Of a DNA stretch of 64,000 nucleotides, positions 12,301 to 25,267 are shown one piece after another. The notes below the pieces were generated by a model, which was not told the DNA's origin, ran no database searches, and saw only the letters and a program-made list of their open reading frames with translations. The translations under genes were made by a program, and so were the position numbers. Source of the stretch: Psoroptes ovis (Eukaryota > Arthropoda > Arachnida > Sarcoptiformes > Psoroptidae). The DNA lies in the NCBI GenBank assembly GCA_002943765.1, contig PQWQ01000002.1, forward strand, positions 1,674,001 to 1,738,000. Reading direction: 5' to 3'. Position 1 is the first letter of the stretch, and every line of letters starts with the position of its first letter.

Positions 12301-15300
12301 TATTTGTCACCAGTAGATTTTCTATTGCATTTTTTTTTTCGTATTTTCTGATTGTTTTTCAGACCCGATCGGGTCCTTAGGTCTATGAATGATTATCATC
12401 ACTGTTTTCGAAAACATTATGATCATCATATTTCGGGGTAGATGTTTGAATTTAAATGAAATTTTTTTTTCTAATTTCATTCATACATTCGTTTATCCAA
12501 TTTTATTTGGTAGTGCACAAATCCATTTTGGAAAAAAATATTTCAGAGAGATTATCGAAAATGAAATTGTTTGAAAATTGAAATTGATCGATTTTCTCTC
12601 ATTCTCTTTGTTTGCTTTCATTTATTTCAAATTTAATTGATTTTTAATTTTATATTTTTCAAATTCAATTTATCAATTCGCAAAGAAAAAAATGAAAAAA
12701 AATGAATTTTCAAATTTTTTTTTGTGACAATTTCTCCATTTGACCAACAAACACGTGTCTCGATTGTATTGTTTTGTCGTTGTTCAATTCATTTATTTAT
12801 TTATTTTCATTTTTTTCAATTTTCAAACACCACTGTCGTACCGAAATGTGTGGCTGACCACATTATGAATTTGCAAATTTTCTTTTTTTTCAAAGTGCCC
12901 CAAATAAGAAAAATGATTTATGAATCAATATCAATATCGATCAATATTACATTATCACCCAGTAGCACATAAACAGTCTGAGAACAGTGTATTTTTACGA
13001 ATGCAAAATTTGCGGTGAATTTAAATTGAAGAAAACATGGAATGAAAAAATAAAAATAAAAATCATCAAAGTTTCAATTGAAAATTAATTATTTAAAACT
13101 TTTGATGAAGAAATTTTCATAAAACTTTGACAAATGTTTTTGAGTAAATTTTGCATTGAATTCAATAAAAACATTTTTTTCAATTTCAAATCAAAAATTA
13201 CATTTCACATATAAAGAAAAAGAATCGATGAATTGATGGCATTTTCTTTGGTTTCAATGTTTTATTTATTAAAATTCTTTTGTTGTAATGCATTTTGTTC
13301 ATTCTGCTTCTTTTTCGCGAAAGCATACTGATAGAATATAAAATCAAATGAAATGCATCAGCAAAAAATATTGAAAAAAAACAAACCCAAGGCATGTTTG
13401 CAATTAATAATAATAATCATGATAATATTTGAATATGGAACACACATTCATATGTATTTGGTATTTTTTTTTCAACTCGTTTCTTGCTTTTCAAACTATT
13501 TCATTGATATCTTTGCATTGACAAAAAGTCAGAAATATTAATAATTATGAAAAATAATGCAAATATTCATTTCCACACACACAAAGACGCACACAAAGAT
13601 TGTCATTAATTTACCGTGTTTTTCTACTGCTTTTTGTTTAGTTTGGTTATCATTGAAATAATAATGAAAATGATGAAAATAATAATGATGATAATAATAG
13701 TGACTAAAACAAAAACTAGAAAAAAATGAATGAATGATATGTTTGATTCATTAGCACATTTTTTTTCGTTCTCAATATTTGGCTTCAAATTTGGTTTCAA
13801 AGGATTGGTGAATGAGAAAAGAATGAATTATATGATGTTTGATAATACATTTGCTTTGCAAATTATTTTTTATGTTATTTTCAGCCTCTGAAAAACTTTA
13901 TTTTCTCCAAGAAAATTTGTTTTTTGTTCCTCTATCCAAAAATAAGAGAAGAACTTGGTTTAATTAAAATTATGCCTTTGGCTATCATTTGCATCTTTCT
14001 TTTTCCGAATTTCTTCATTATTTTTTCTTCATATTCTTATTATTATTCGTTCACAGAAGAAAAATGGATGAAATAATGAATGATTTTAATTCTCATTTTT
14101 TTTGGAAATTGGAAAAACAAAAACAAACATATGATATGCGTTGTATTGTATTTCATTTAATTATTTTGAAAATTTACATTTGATTGAAAAACTCTTTGAG
14201 ATCTATGAATTTTCTTTGACATTCATCCTTCGAACAGACATTCATTTCCGTATCTTAAATAATTTTCACTCAATTCACAGGAAAAATCGGTCAAATTCAA
14301 TGAAATCCTTTTATTTACAAATTTTAAATTGAAATTTTCATTTTTTGTTTTTTTTTTTTCGTGAAGTTTTTCTTTGGAATTCTGTTTGTGAAGAATCGTC
14401 TTCATTTGATTCATTCTTTTCGTTTATTTATTTATTTTTTGTTTACTATAAGTTATTATTTATTCGTGATAAAATAATCATTATTATTTAGTTGGTCGTC
14501 TTGGTACCAAAAGAGAAAAAATTCGATAAAAAGTTTATTTATTTATTCATTTGTTTGTTTATTCGTATTTAATTTAATTGTTGGTTTCAATTCGACTGAT
14601 AATATTTTCATTATAATTCATATCTTACTCTTTACATTGAACAAAAAAAAAATGTACAAATAAACCTAAACATTCAGCCCATTTTCAATCTTGAATCAAT
14701 CATACAATGTTTTCAATGTAGGTGCAAATTAATTTTTATTTTGTTAAATTCTCTATCATTTTCAAGCCATTCATTTCGTTTATTCATTCATTATTTCATT
14801 TCAATCCGTATCATATTTATTCTTTGTAAATATTCTATGAAATCCTTGTTTGATTCATTGTTTCCTCGTTTGTTGTTTGTACAATGTCTGGGTGTTTTGT
14901 TTTTTGTGGTAAAGATTGCATTTTTTACTGAGAATTATATCGATTGTTTTCTTTCAAAATTCAATTATATTTTTCAATGTTTACCTACAATTCCACGTGA
15001 AAATTTTGAATAAAAAATTGAAAAAATATAAAGATTTCATTGTTTTTGATAATGATGACAAGTGTTTGATTGATTCACTACAATTTGTTCTAAAATAGTT
15101 GTTGTGTAATGGCAGATAATGTAGAATCATTCATGTAATTTATTTATACACAAAAGCGGTTTAATCGAAAAAAAATTCTTGAATAAACCGATTCATGATG
15201 AATAATAATGATACACATTTCAAATGTTTATTTGATTGATTAGATTTTCCGCTTGTTTTTTTTTCTCAATTTTCGAAAATTTCTTCCTGTCTCTTTTTGT

Positions 15301-16353
15301 ATAATGTTAATTATGCATTCAATAATAATATCGCTAACAAAAATGCAGAATATTTTCAATTTATGCCATGTTTTTTATTCCATTGATTGAACATGAATTC
15401 AGAATTTTCGAAAAACGGGGCAAAACAAATATTAAAAACATTTGATTCCCGGTATATTTTTGAATTGTCTGAGAGTGGAGAAATTGAAATGAAAATTATT
15501 TAATTGTTTTTCAGAAGAAAAGTTGAATAAAAAATCCTCGAATGATAATCATAATAATCATTCATATTCGATTCATAGATTGCGTGAATATTAATTGAAT
15601 TTCTCTCGTTCTCTTCATTTTTTTTTTACTCAAGAATAAAATGAAAAAAAATTTAATTTATTTTTATTTGAATTTTATTATTGTGATCATCATGATTATT
15701 ATTATTACTGTTATAATTGTGAAATGTCCATATGATAGAAAACAATCTTCATTCGATCTGTGATCTGTATCTTGTGATCATATCACAAATCAACGAAAAA
15801 AAATATGAACCAAACAATTTATTTCGATATGATTCGATATGTCTTTCTATTTTCGATTCCTAAATTTTATTTCATTACGATCATCATCGTCATTACTATT
15901 ATTATTATGATTATTCAATATTTAAGTTTAATTTTCAATGAAAAATATAAAATATAAATTAAACAAAAAACCAAAAAAACAACGCACACACAAACACTTG
16001 AAACGTGTCTAGAATAATTATCATAATAATAATAATAATAGTTTAATCGTTCAAAAGCCGCAGGTACATTTTCTTCTGCATATTTGTTGTTTGTTGTTGT
16101 TGGATATCTCCAAAACAAACGATATTTTGTCTCTTGTGTCATTCAATATTTTTTTCTGTTTTTTTTTGTATTAAATTCCCTAAAGATTTTATTTATTTTA
16201 TCCTAACATTTTATATATATTGTTAACCCTTAACGTTGATGATGCTGTCATTTTTTTTGCCTTCTCTCAAAATTTTTAATCAATGAATTCGTGATAATGA
16301 TCAAAGATGATAATATTCGTCGGATAATCTTCGCATTTCTTATTCTAATGCTG

Positions 16354-16382
16354 TTTGTTTGTTTGAAGCACAAACAAACAAA
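16354..16382. repeat. Perfect 12-bp inverted repeat, 5-nt loop
   Basis: TTTGTTTGTTTG (16354-16365) and CAAACAAACAAA (16371-16382) are exact reverse complements around AAGCA. It sits directly before an unusually CpG-rich patch. Confidence 0.85.
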
Positions 16383-19300
16383 ATGACCGCGGAACTTCGC
16401 GCCGAAATTCGATTCGTTTGTCGCTTGTTGGATTGATTTTGCTCTGGATGATTAATTCAATGATAATTGTCGTTGATGATCATCTCAGATCTCCTTGAAT
16501 TTTTGAGTTCATTTAGAATTTGAATTTATTCAATTGTTTATGCTTTTTATAATTGCATATTTGCAATAATTTTCTATTCTGTTCTAAATTTTTTTTCATT
16601 GAAAATTATTGTTTCAATTCTGCAAATTCTGATTGTTTTGATTATGATTGCATAGACACTTATAATTTATGTAACGAAATTGATTATTATCATTAATATC
16701 ATCATTTTGATTTGAAAAAAAACATATAAACATTTGGTTTTAATTAGATTTTCTGGCCTTTTTCTTGATTTTCTTCGCAAAAATTCTGATATTTTCATTG
16801 AAGAATTCATTTACGGAAAAAAATCATTCAGATATCAATTTCGGGTGGAGAATAAAAATCCTATCATCATCATCATCATCATCATTATTAACTTAATTTT
16901 TTCTCCGATTTTGAAGCAGAGCAAAAAAAAAAGCAAATTAAATCATAAAAATCTCGTATTCTATTTATTTTTTTGTTTTTTTCTCTGCAAAATTGCGGCA
17001 AATTATTGTCGAAATCATTATCATTATTTGTAATTATTTAACTCTAATTCTCTTTCGTTTTATTTTGCTTTATGCAATTTATGATCCGGTAGTAAATTCA
17101 ATGCAGTTTCATGTTTGTTTTCTATGAATTGTTGATGACATTCGAAATTCTCCAGATTTACTTTACATTTGAAATTCAGTACGTTTTACTAATTGTAATT
17201 TTTTATTTTGTTTTCGTTTTTGCTATTTAATTGTCATTATGATAATTCACATTGTTTTTGTTTTTCCGCATAATATCATTTGTCAGCATAATTTCATTAT
17301 CATCATCATCAGTGTAATTAATAAAAATGTAATCATTATTTTCTCTTGTTTCAAATATATCTGTACCTAATGGTCATTTATAAATCTAATATTTACCCAG
17401 GTTTTTTCTTCAATATTGAATGAATGCAAAAAATGATGATGATACATTTAGTCGAATTCTTCAATCTTGATGACAATTATCATTATGAAAAATAATGAAA
17501 CTCCTCCTAGAATTATATAAATAACTAAAATTTATATTCAAACAATTCTACAGATTTTGTAAAATAATGAATTTTTTTTTCATTTGTTTTTCTATTCTAA
17601 TTTCAATATACGACCCTTATGGTCATTGTGGTCCATTTTTTCTTTTAAATAAAAAAAAATATGAAGATTCTGTTTGTTCATTTGAATGCGATTTCATTTT
17701 TTTCATTATTATTGTTGATGATTGTTTATTATGATTATTATTTATATTACTATCAGAATCATCATCATCATTATGATCATTTGATTATGTTTCAGTATTC
17801 TGTATAATAACGAAATAATAATAATTCATGGAGCAAACAAATTAAAAATAAAACCAAAATTATTATCCTTATCATTGTTATTCCTAATGAAAATATTTAA
17901 TGACGCCACAAGAAATTTTGGAAAAAATCATTGTTTTTGTTGTTTTGCTTTGCGTTCCAGAAAATGAAAAAAAAATTCAAAAAACAAAAATAAAAAAAAA
18001 CATAATTTCATTTCAAATGCAACAAACATATGCTGTGTGTAACCGCTAATTAAATTTACCATTCAATTTTCTCCGTGTGCATTCCATTTTCTGAATTCCT
18101 GAAAAACTCAGAGAAATTCAGAATTCTTTTGATTTATTTATTCATATTTGTGATACAAAATTTTGTTGTTTTGTCGCTGTGTGCTTGTTGTGTTGCAGCC
18201 ATTGTGATTATCATTTAAATATCTGTTATGGTTGACATATAAAAATAAATAAATAGTTGATTATCAAATATCACGATATTTTTGATGATGATATATTCAT
18301 GCCTTTTTTTTTTGTTTTGTTTTCATATTAATTTCCCCATTGACGACAGATAAATTGAGAGCAAAAATTTATGGAAATTATTATGTTTTGGAATGTATTT
18401 TTATTTATTTTCAATTTATTTTTTTATTTTTATTTCATTTTATGTGAATTTTTTGCCTTTCAAAGCCATTCGAACATTGAATTTATTTTGGACAGTTACG
18501 GAAAATTTACCGGTTCTACTTCTTCACATATTTCATTGTTGTTGATTTTCGTTGTCTTTTTTTTCAAGTTGAGCCATACTATTGAATGATGATAATGATA
18601 TTCAGTCGGAATCTATGCTAAATTATCAACAATTAAATCAATCCATTTCATTTTTGTCATTTATTCCATTTTTTTTCTATCGATAATTAAATTTATTATC
18701 ATCATTATATTATTCTGATAATGTTTATTCGATTATGATTATTATTACTATTATTATAAATAATCATAGAAAAATAAAAATAAAATCATAATGTTTATTA
18801 TGATTATTGTAATTTTATTTTCATTTTTTTTTTTTTTTGTATTTCGGACCGAACTGACCATAACCAAAATAATGATAATAACAATAATAAAATAGAATTT
18901 CGATGAAAAATATTATTTGAAATGATCATTTTTTGTCATAAACATATTTTTCTTCTCCATTGATTGTTATGAATGAAAATGACAAAATAATATAATAATC
19001 GTTCATTATCGTCATTAATCTACTCTTTGTTGCTGATGATGATGATGATGATTGGTGGTACCATGAATGAATTCATTGATGATAATATGATCAAATGTTT
19101 TTTCTATTTTGGAATTTTTTTTTTCATTTTCACTGGTACCAAGAAAAAACAAAAAAAAAATTGATTGGCCCAATTTTTATTTTTTATTATTATTAAATTA
19201 TTCGTTTTCTGAATTTCATTATTTCAGTCATATTTTTTACTATTATTATTATTATCATTTTCAATGATCATAATGATTGTTTAGGTTTTGTTTTTCCATT

Positions 19301-21965
19301 TTTATTATTTTTTTCCATAATTTTTCATTATTTTTATTTTTCAATTTTTCCGGTATATATTTGTGTGTTTTGTCTAAATGTCTAAACAACAACTAAAACA
19401 ACAACAAAAGAAGAATATTCTTGCCATTTCTTTTGACTATTCTGTGTCACATGTATTTTCTCTGTGTATCGGAATGTACACCGTTAAAAAATACCTTTGA
19501 ACATGAAATCGTAAATCATTAAAATGTTCTGTAGCCCTAATTATATGTTATCCTTTTGTTTTTCCACTCAAAATCGATGAAATGATTTATGATTTTTTTT
19601 GTACCGTTGTACGTTTGATTTTTAATAATTTCGAATCGATTATTTGTGTTTATTTTCATACGTGTTTGTACGTGGGTATGATGTAAAAATATGCCTCAGG
19701 GTTAGGTTGGTGTTTTCAAAGGGTGAGACATCGATCAATAGATGAATTTCGAGTATCCAATAATTGTGTCAATCATAGAATCGCTTGTTTTGTTGATTGT
19801 TTCGCTCGTTTCTGTATGTAAATTTACAAAATTTTTACCCATGTTTTCATATATGAATTCATTAGAAAATTAAAATGAATTCATCGATGATGCTTGAGTG
19901 ATAATATTCATTTTTTCCATTATTATTTATTTCATTCTCATCGTAATCATTAAAAGCTACATGATTTGATAATGATAATCTTAGTGAATGATTATAGAAA
20001 TAAATATGAAATGCAACAACAAAAAAATGGTTGAATGAACAAATAAATATCCAAGGAAACGTTTAACAATTCTACTCGAGAAAAACAAAATTATTATATC
20101 AATAATAATGATGATTGGAACATTTTAACATTAAAATGAAAATTATTTGATGATTAAAATTGATAGAAATGAATAATCGAATAATAATTATAATGGAATT
20201 ATTATTATCATTGAATCATTATTTGATTATTTTTATACATCTTAAATTTGTTGGAATCTATTCGAATGGAAATTCTGATGTAAAAACATTTTTTCTCAAA
20301 TTGAATAATTGTTTTCGCTGCTTCTGGTGCTGTCAGTGTTGTTGCCTCGTTGTTTCAAGTTGTTTTATTTATTGTTGTTGTTGTCAAGCAATTCTTTTCC
20401 AAAATTTTTTCCCCCCCTCTCTCAATCGAATATCATTGAAATAATTTTTTATGTGAAATGAAGAAAATAAAAAACAAACAGAATGGAAAATAAAATTAAA
20501 TAATCAAACATTTAAGGTATTTTTTTTCACTTTAAGCAAATTGAAAATTATTCGAATAAGAATAATTGGAAAAAATAAATGAAAATACAGAAAAATTTAT
20601 TTATTTTTTTCTTTTTATTAGAATTATTATTATTATTTGTTATCAATTTTAATCAAATAATCGAAAAAACAGAAAATTTGTTAGCATGAATTATGATGAT
20701 TCTTTGATTATTTTCCATTTTTATAATTCTTATATATGAAATTCGAATGAATTGAAAATATAATTTGTTTTCATTCATAATTTAATTGTAGAATATTTTC
20801 CTTTTTCCCTATTCTTCAATTCGTTAGTTTGTTTTTTTTTTAAATTATTCATTGTCATTGATATGCATATTATCCCATGGATGAATTGTGTTCTCTTATC
20901 TTATTCCACTTTTTTGCACTTTTGATAATTAATTTTTTGTCTTGTGGTTCATATTTCTTCAATTCTTCTAGCTATACCAGAAATACATTTCTTCAAATAC
21001 ACGCATCAAAATATCAAATGATGTTTGTTTATCTTATTTGATATTTTTTTATATTTTTTAAAATTGACAATAATAATGATGATAATATTTACATTTTGAA
21101 AACAAATAATACAAAAAATATTTTTCAAAAAATTGATACACCAAGAATAAGAGAAATTCGTGTGACTAAAATACATCTTTTGTCATATTTATGCATATTC
21201 ATATTCATATTTATGTGTCTATTTTCATTTTATTTGCGTAAAAAAATGCGTACAAAATGTCAATGAAAATGAAATATCAATTCCATTCACCTCTGAACAA
21301 ATAAATACCTCAAGAGTTTTATTCCATTTTTTAAATAAATTTTCATTTCATCATTTTCATTATATGAATGAATGAAAATTTGTATTTGTATACTTTCGGT
21401 TTTGCTGTTGTTGTTAATGATTATTATTATTACTGTCATTGTCGTCATTATTATTACGTGTATGTGGTATTTACGTGAATCTTGAAGCATATATTTACGA
21501 TGATGATTATTTGTTGATGATTATTAAATACGGTTGAATGGATCCTTCTGATCCTGGAGCCATAATAATAATGATTCTGATAATAATATCGATATTTGTA
21601 TACAAACATGTGTGTGTGTTTGTGTGTGTATAATAAATAATTTCATTTATATGAATTTTCATTTTTTTATTTCTCCTATTTCTTCTTTGCATTTCCAAAT
21701 ATCTTTTGTTTAAACAAACATTCATAGATTTATTTTTCTAACTTTGTTTGTATTTTCATATTTTTTTTTCATAAATTTCATTCAATAATAAAAATGATTT
21801 TGAAGATGATGATGCACTGCAAAATTCATAAGATAAATAAATAAATAACCTATGAAAATAAATAAATAAATTACTGAAGCAATTGAATAAACAAATAAAT
21901 AATAACAATGATGATTATAATTTTTCTATTTTGATGCTTAATACATTTTATATTATATTTTTGTC

Positions 21966-21987
21966 AAAAAAAAAAAAAAAAAAAAAA
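21966..21987. repeat. Poly(A) run, 22 nt
   Basis: An uninterrupted homopolymer seen directly; no retroposon body is recognised upstream. Confidence 0.9.
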
Positions 21988-23567
21988 TTCAAACGAAATA
22001 ATTGAAAAAAATGTATAAATGAGAAATGTACGGTAATATTTATGATTATTTTCTCATTTCATAACTTTCTATTTATTTATTTATTTATTTCATAACTCTC
22101 TTCGCCAAACATTCACAAATACAAACAAACAACGAGTTTGCCGCAAAGCAAAGATTCTCGAATTCTATGAGTTGATATTTGAGAATAATTTTCTATTTGT
22201 TCATCCGTGTGTGTAAAAGTGTTTGTGTGTATGTCTAAGTATGTATGTGTTTGTCGCTGCGTAAACATGAATTCAAAGTTATCAAAGTATTTAAAGTCAT
22301 TTTCACTGTTTCTGATACATTTGTAGGCAACATTCAAAGATGTAAAGTGGAAAATGAAATTCATAAATTATAATTTCTTCTCTTTCCACAGCAATATTTT
22401 GTTTGTTGTTCGGGCAAAAAAAAATTGGAATTGTTAATGATTTTCTTCTACAAATCATTCATTTATGATATGATTTGGTGATGTAATTTTATTTGCATTA
22501 TTTTTCAAACTCAAATACATATTTATTTCGGAAAATTATTTTGAAATTGTTTTTTTATTCCTTTTCATACCGCAATTTTCAATTATATACCTTGCATTGA
22601 TGCGTGTGTTTGTGCGCTGTTGTGATGATTATGAAGCTATCACCATGAATTTGTAATGAAATCAAAAAAAAAAAAAAATCAAAATCTAATTTGATTATTT
22701 TGTTGATTTGTACGGTTTTTCATACACTTACTCTCGTTATCATTGTTATTATCTTGCTGTTGTTGTTGTTTGTCAAACTTTTTTTTGTACAAGCACTTTC
22801 ATTTTCACATATCATGAAACATTCACTTTCTGTTCATGATTCGACCGAATAAATGAAATAAAATAAAATTTGCATTCAAAATTAATTGAATTTAGTTTCA
22901 TTTTGTTAGAATTTATATAGAATTATTTTGTACTTTGTTTTGTCTTTAATTTGACATAATGTTCCCCGCATTATATTAATTAATTGTATGCTAATTAATT
23001 TCTTAAAAATTTGTTAAAAACTGTAATATTTTCAAATTACAAATTGTATAAATAAAAGTTATGTTAAGCTGGGTGGTTAACGCAGTTTACAGCAAGCATA
23101 CCCACAGCTTCTGCGCATTAATAATTTTGTTTGTTTCTTTCTAACAGCTCCGCAAGTTTAAATTATTTACACATTTTCAGTAATTTTTTCCCACTAATCA
23201 TTGATGATCATTATAAGAATATTATTATCTGTTCATTATTATTATTTGTGTATTTGTTGTTGTTCGTTTTGTTTTGTACTAAAACAACAACAACCAACAC
23301 AAATTACACTCTATGATTGCGTGATTTTTTAAAATTATTATTTGATTTTGTTGTAATTTTTAATAATTTTTCTTTTATTCACCAAAAGAGATACAAGAAA
23401 TTAGGATTTTGAATGAATTCAAAGATGTTTTGTTTATTAGTTTTGTTTTGAAAATTATGCTTGCTTTTGTTTCATTGTTTTTTCATTTAACATCGATTTT
23501 GAATGAATGAATCGATGAAAATTTGAATGAATTGGTTGATTCTTGATGTATATCTTTTGCATTCCAT

Positions 23568-23586
23568 TGGCGCTTGACAAGCGCCA
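23568..23586. repeat. GC-rich perfect hairpin
   Basis: TGGCGCTT (23568-23575) pairs exactly with AAGCGCCA (23579-23586) around a 3-nt loop GAC. It lies about 470 bp beyond the phosphatase stop codon. It does not fit the histone 3' stem-loop consensus, because the loop and the fourth stem base are wrong. Confidence 0.8.
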
Positions 23587-23950
23587 CGATCCTCGATGAT
23601 TTTCTATTTATAAATTTCGATTTTATCGAGTGCAAATGCTCAATATTTTGTGCAATTGTTTTACTTTTAAGATGGGAAATAATTTTTGTTCGCTTTGTTT
23701 TAAAATTTCTTCTATATTTTAGCTAATGAAACATTTTATTTGAATCATTAATCATTGAATTTCTTTCTTTATTTATTTTTCCATTTTATCAAATTAATGA
23801 TTTTTAAATGTTTTCTTTTTGGAAAAAAATTGAAATTTCCATTATTTTTTCAAATTTTATTTTATTAGAAATCCGAAATTGAAAATAAACAATAGATTTT
23901 AGTTCTTATTTGTTTTTTATTTTGGAAAAAATCAATTAATATTCAATTAT

Positions 23951-23960
23951 TTTATTTATT
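23951..23960 (-). terminator. Candidate poly(A) signal of the phosphatase gene
   Basis: Overlapping AATAAATAAA on the - strand, about 100 nt after the stop codon. Placement is reasonable but the motif is frequent here. Confidence 0.4.
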
Positions 23961-24057
23961 TTTGTATCAAAAGGGTTTTGTTTTGCTTGATTTTTTCTAC
24001 ATTGAAAGTTGAAAGTTTTTAGTTGTTCCTCATAATTTTTTTAAGACTTTTTTCCTA

Positions 24058-25267
24058 TTATTTTGGTTGCTGTTGTTGACGTAATGCTTCTAATTCTTGG
24101 AAAAATTTCGTATACGAAACTTGTTCAATGATATATGGACGCAATTCACCTGTATATTCTTGTGTTGTTTCTTGCGATTTTCTCATTGTTTCATTCATTT
24201 GCAATAAATAATTGTGAATATTTTTCTCATATTTCAATAATTCCGGATATGATTCTAAATAAATATCTGGTAATCTCAGTATTTTTTTAGTTGATTTTGC
24301 CGATGATGTGATTTGTTTTTCATCATTATCACAAATATCAATCATTGTAATGCTATTTTCACCCAAACATTCATGTTCAAATTTTATTAATTGTTGAAAA
24401 TAATTTGGATTCGGTCGTGAACATTGACGTGTTTGTTGTAATTGTTGAAATGCAATTTTCAACGATACACCTAAATGTTTTATTGCATAAGCTATGACAA
24501 TAGTTGATGAACGACTCATACCAGACGTACAACAAACGACAACATTTTTATCATTTGTTTCTCGTATTTTTTTATCAATCAAATCGATGATAGTATGGAA
24601 TTGATCATAAATTGATGCAATTAAACTTTCTGGTAGCTGTAAAAAAGTTTAAGTGAAATTTTTTTGTATCAATTTCATTTTCAAAACAATTGTGAATTTT
24701 TTTTATAAATACCATGAATTTATAAATTTCAGCCATTATATCTTGTTGATGTATGGCCAATGTATTATACATTTCTTTTGCTAAAACAACAATAAAACCA
24801 ATATTATTGTTGATTAAATTTTCTGGTATAATACCAGCAAAACCAGTAATGAATAAACGTCTTGTATAGCGATTAAAATTTGAAAATGGTGATGATAATA
24901 ATAATTTTGTTGATGATGATAGCTTTAATTGTTGTTGCTGTTGTTGCATTATTATTGAACAATTTTGTATTATTTGTGTACGTTCTTTAAATGTTAAAAA
25001 TTTTATTGATTTTTTACTTCTATTATTAAATTTTTTCCGTTTTGAATCATGTTTATTATTTTGATTATTATATTGTTTCGATGATGATGGCATAATATTA
25101 TTGCTTTCAATACTTTTAAATATTGATATCGATGATGATCGTGTCAATGTTAGTGTTGATTTTTTATTTAAAATTTGATTTTTCTGCTTCTGTTGTTGTT
25201 GCTGCTGCTGTAGTGAATTTTGTTGATTATTATTATTACTATTAATGAATGAACCAACACATCCCAT
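24058..25267 (-). CDS. Atypical dual-specificity protein phosphatase (complete, two exons)
   Basis: Exon 1 (25267-24713) and exon 2 (24636-24058) flank a 76-nt GT..AG intron and encode 377 residues. Residues 1-6, MGCVGS, fit an N-myristoylation signal (Gly2, Ser6) with Cys3 as a possible palmitoylation site, suggesting membrane attachment. Residues 10-130 are low complexity (Asn, Gln, Ser, Lys). The phosphatase domain runs from about 137 to 265: RRLFITGFAGIIPENL, then the signature CTSGMSR with nucleophile Cys221 and Arg227, then the typical SRPNPNYFQQLIKFEHECLG. This resembles small DUSP14/18/28-type enzymes. Two oddities are seen: the His normally before the catalytic Cys is Cys220, and by my alignment the general-acid Asp is Glu188. 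Catalysis may be weakened, but Cys and Arg are intact. About 110 C-terminal residues are unassigned. The substrate is unknown. Confidence 0.88.

Larger units (their letters stand above)
9366..23950. other. Gene-poor AT-rich spacer between ferritin and the phosphatase gene
   Basis: About 14.6 kb without a supported gene. It is mostly low-complexity A/T sequence and trinucleotide ATT/CAT patches. Distinct short islands are two imperfect 19-bp direct repeats at 10454-10491, a perfect palindrome GACCCGATCGGGTC at 12362-12375, a 12-bp hairpin next to a CpG-dense patch at 16354-16430, a poly(A) run at 21966-21987, a structured island at 23061-23121 and a GC-rich hairpin at 23568-23586. Confidence 0.6.

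Noticed and set aside
19690..19715. Telomere-like GGTTAGGTTGG
   Set aside because: A single unit, not a tandem TTAGG array.
23568..23586. Histone-mRNA-type 3' stem-loop
   Set aside because: The stem has GGCG where GGYY pyrimidines are required and the loop is 3 nt; no histone gene is adjacent.
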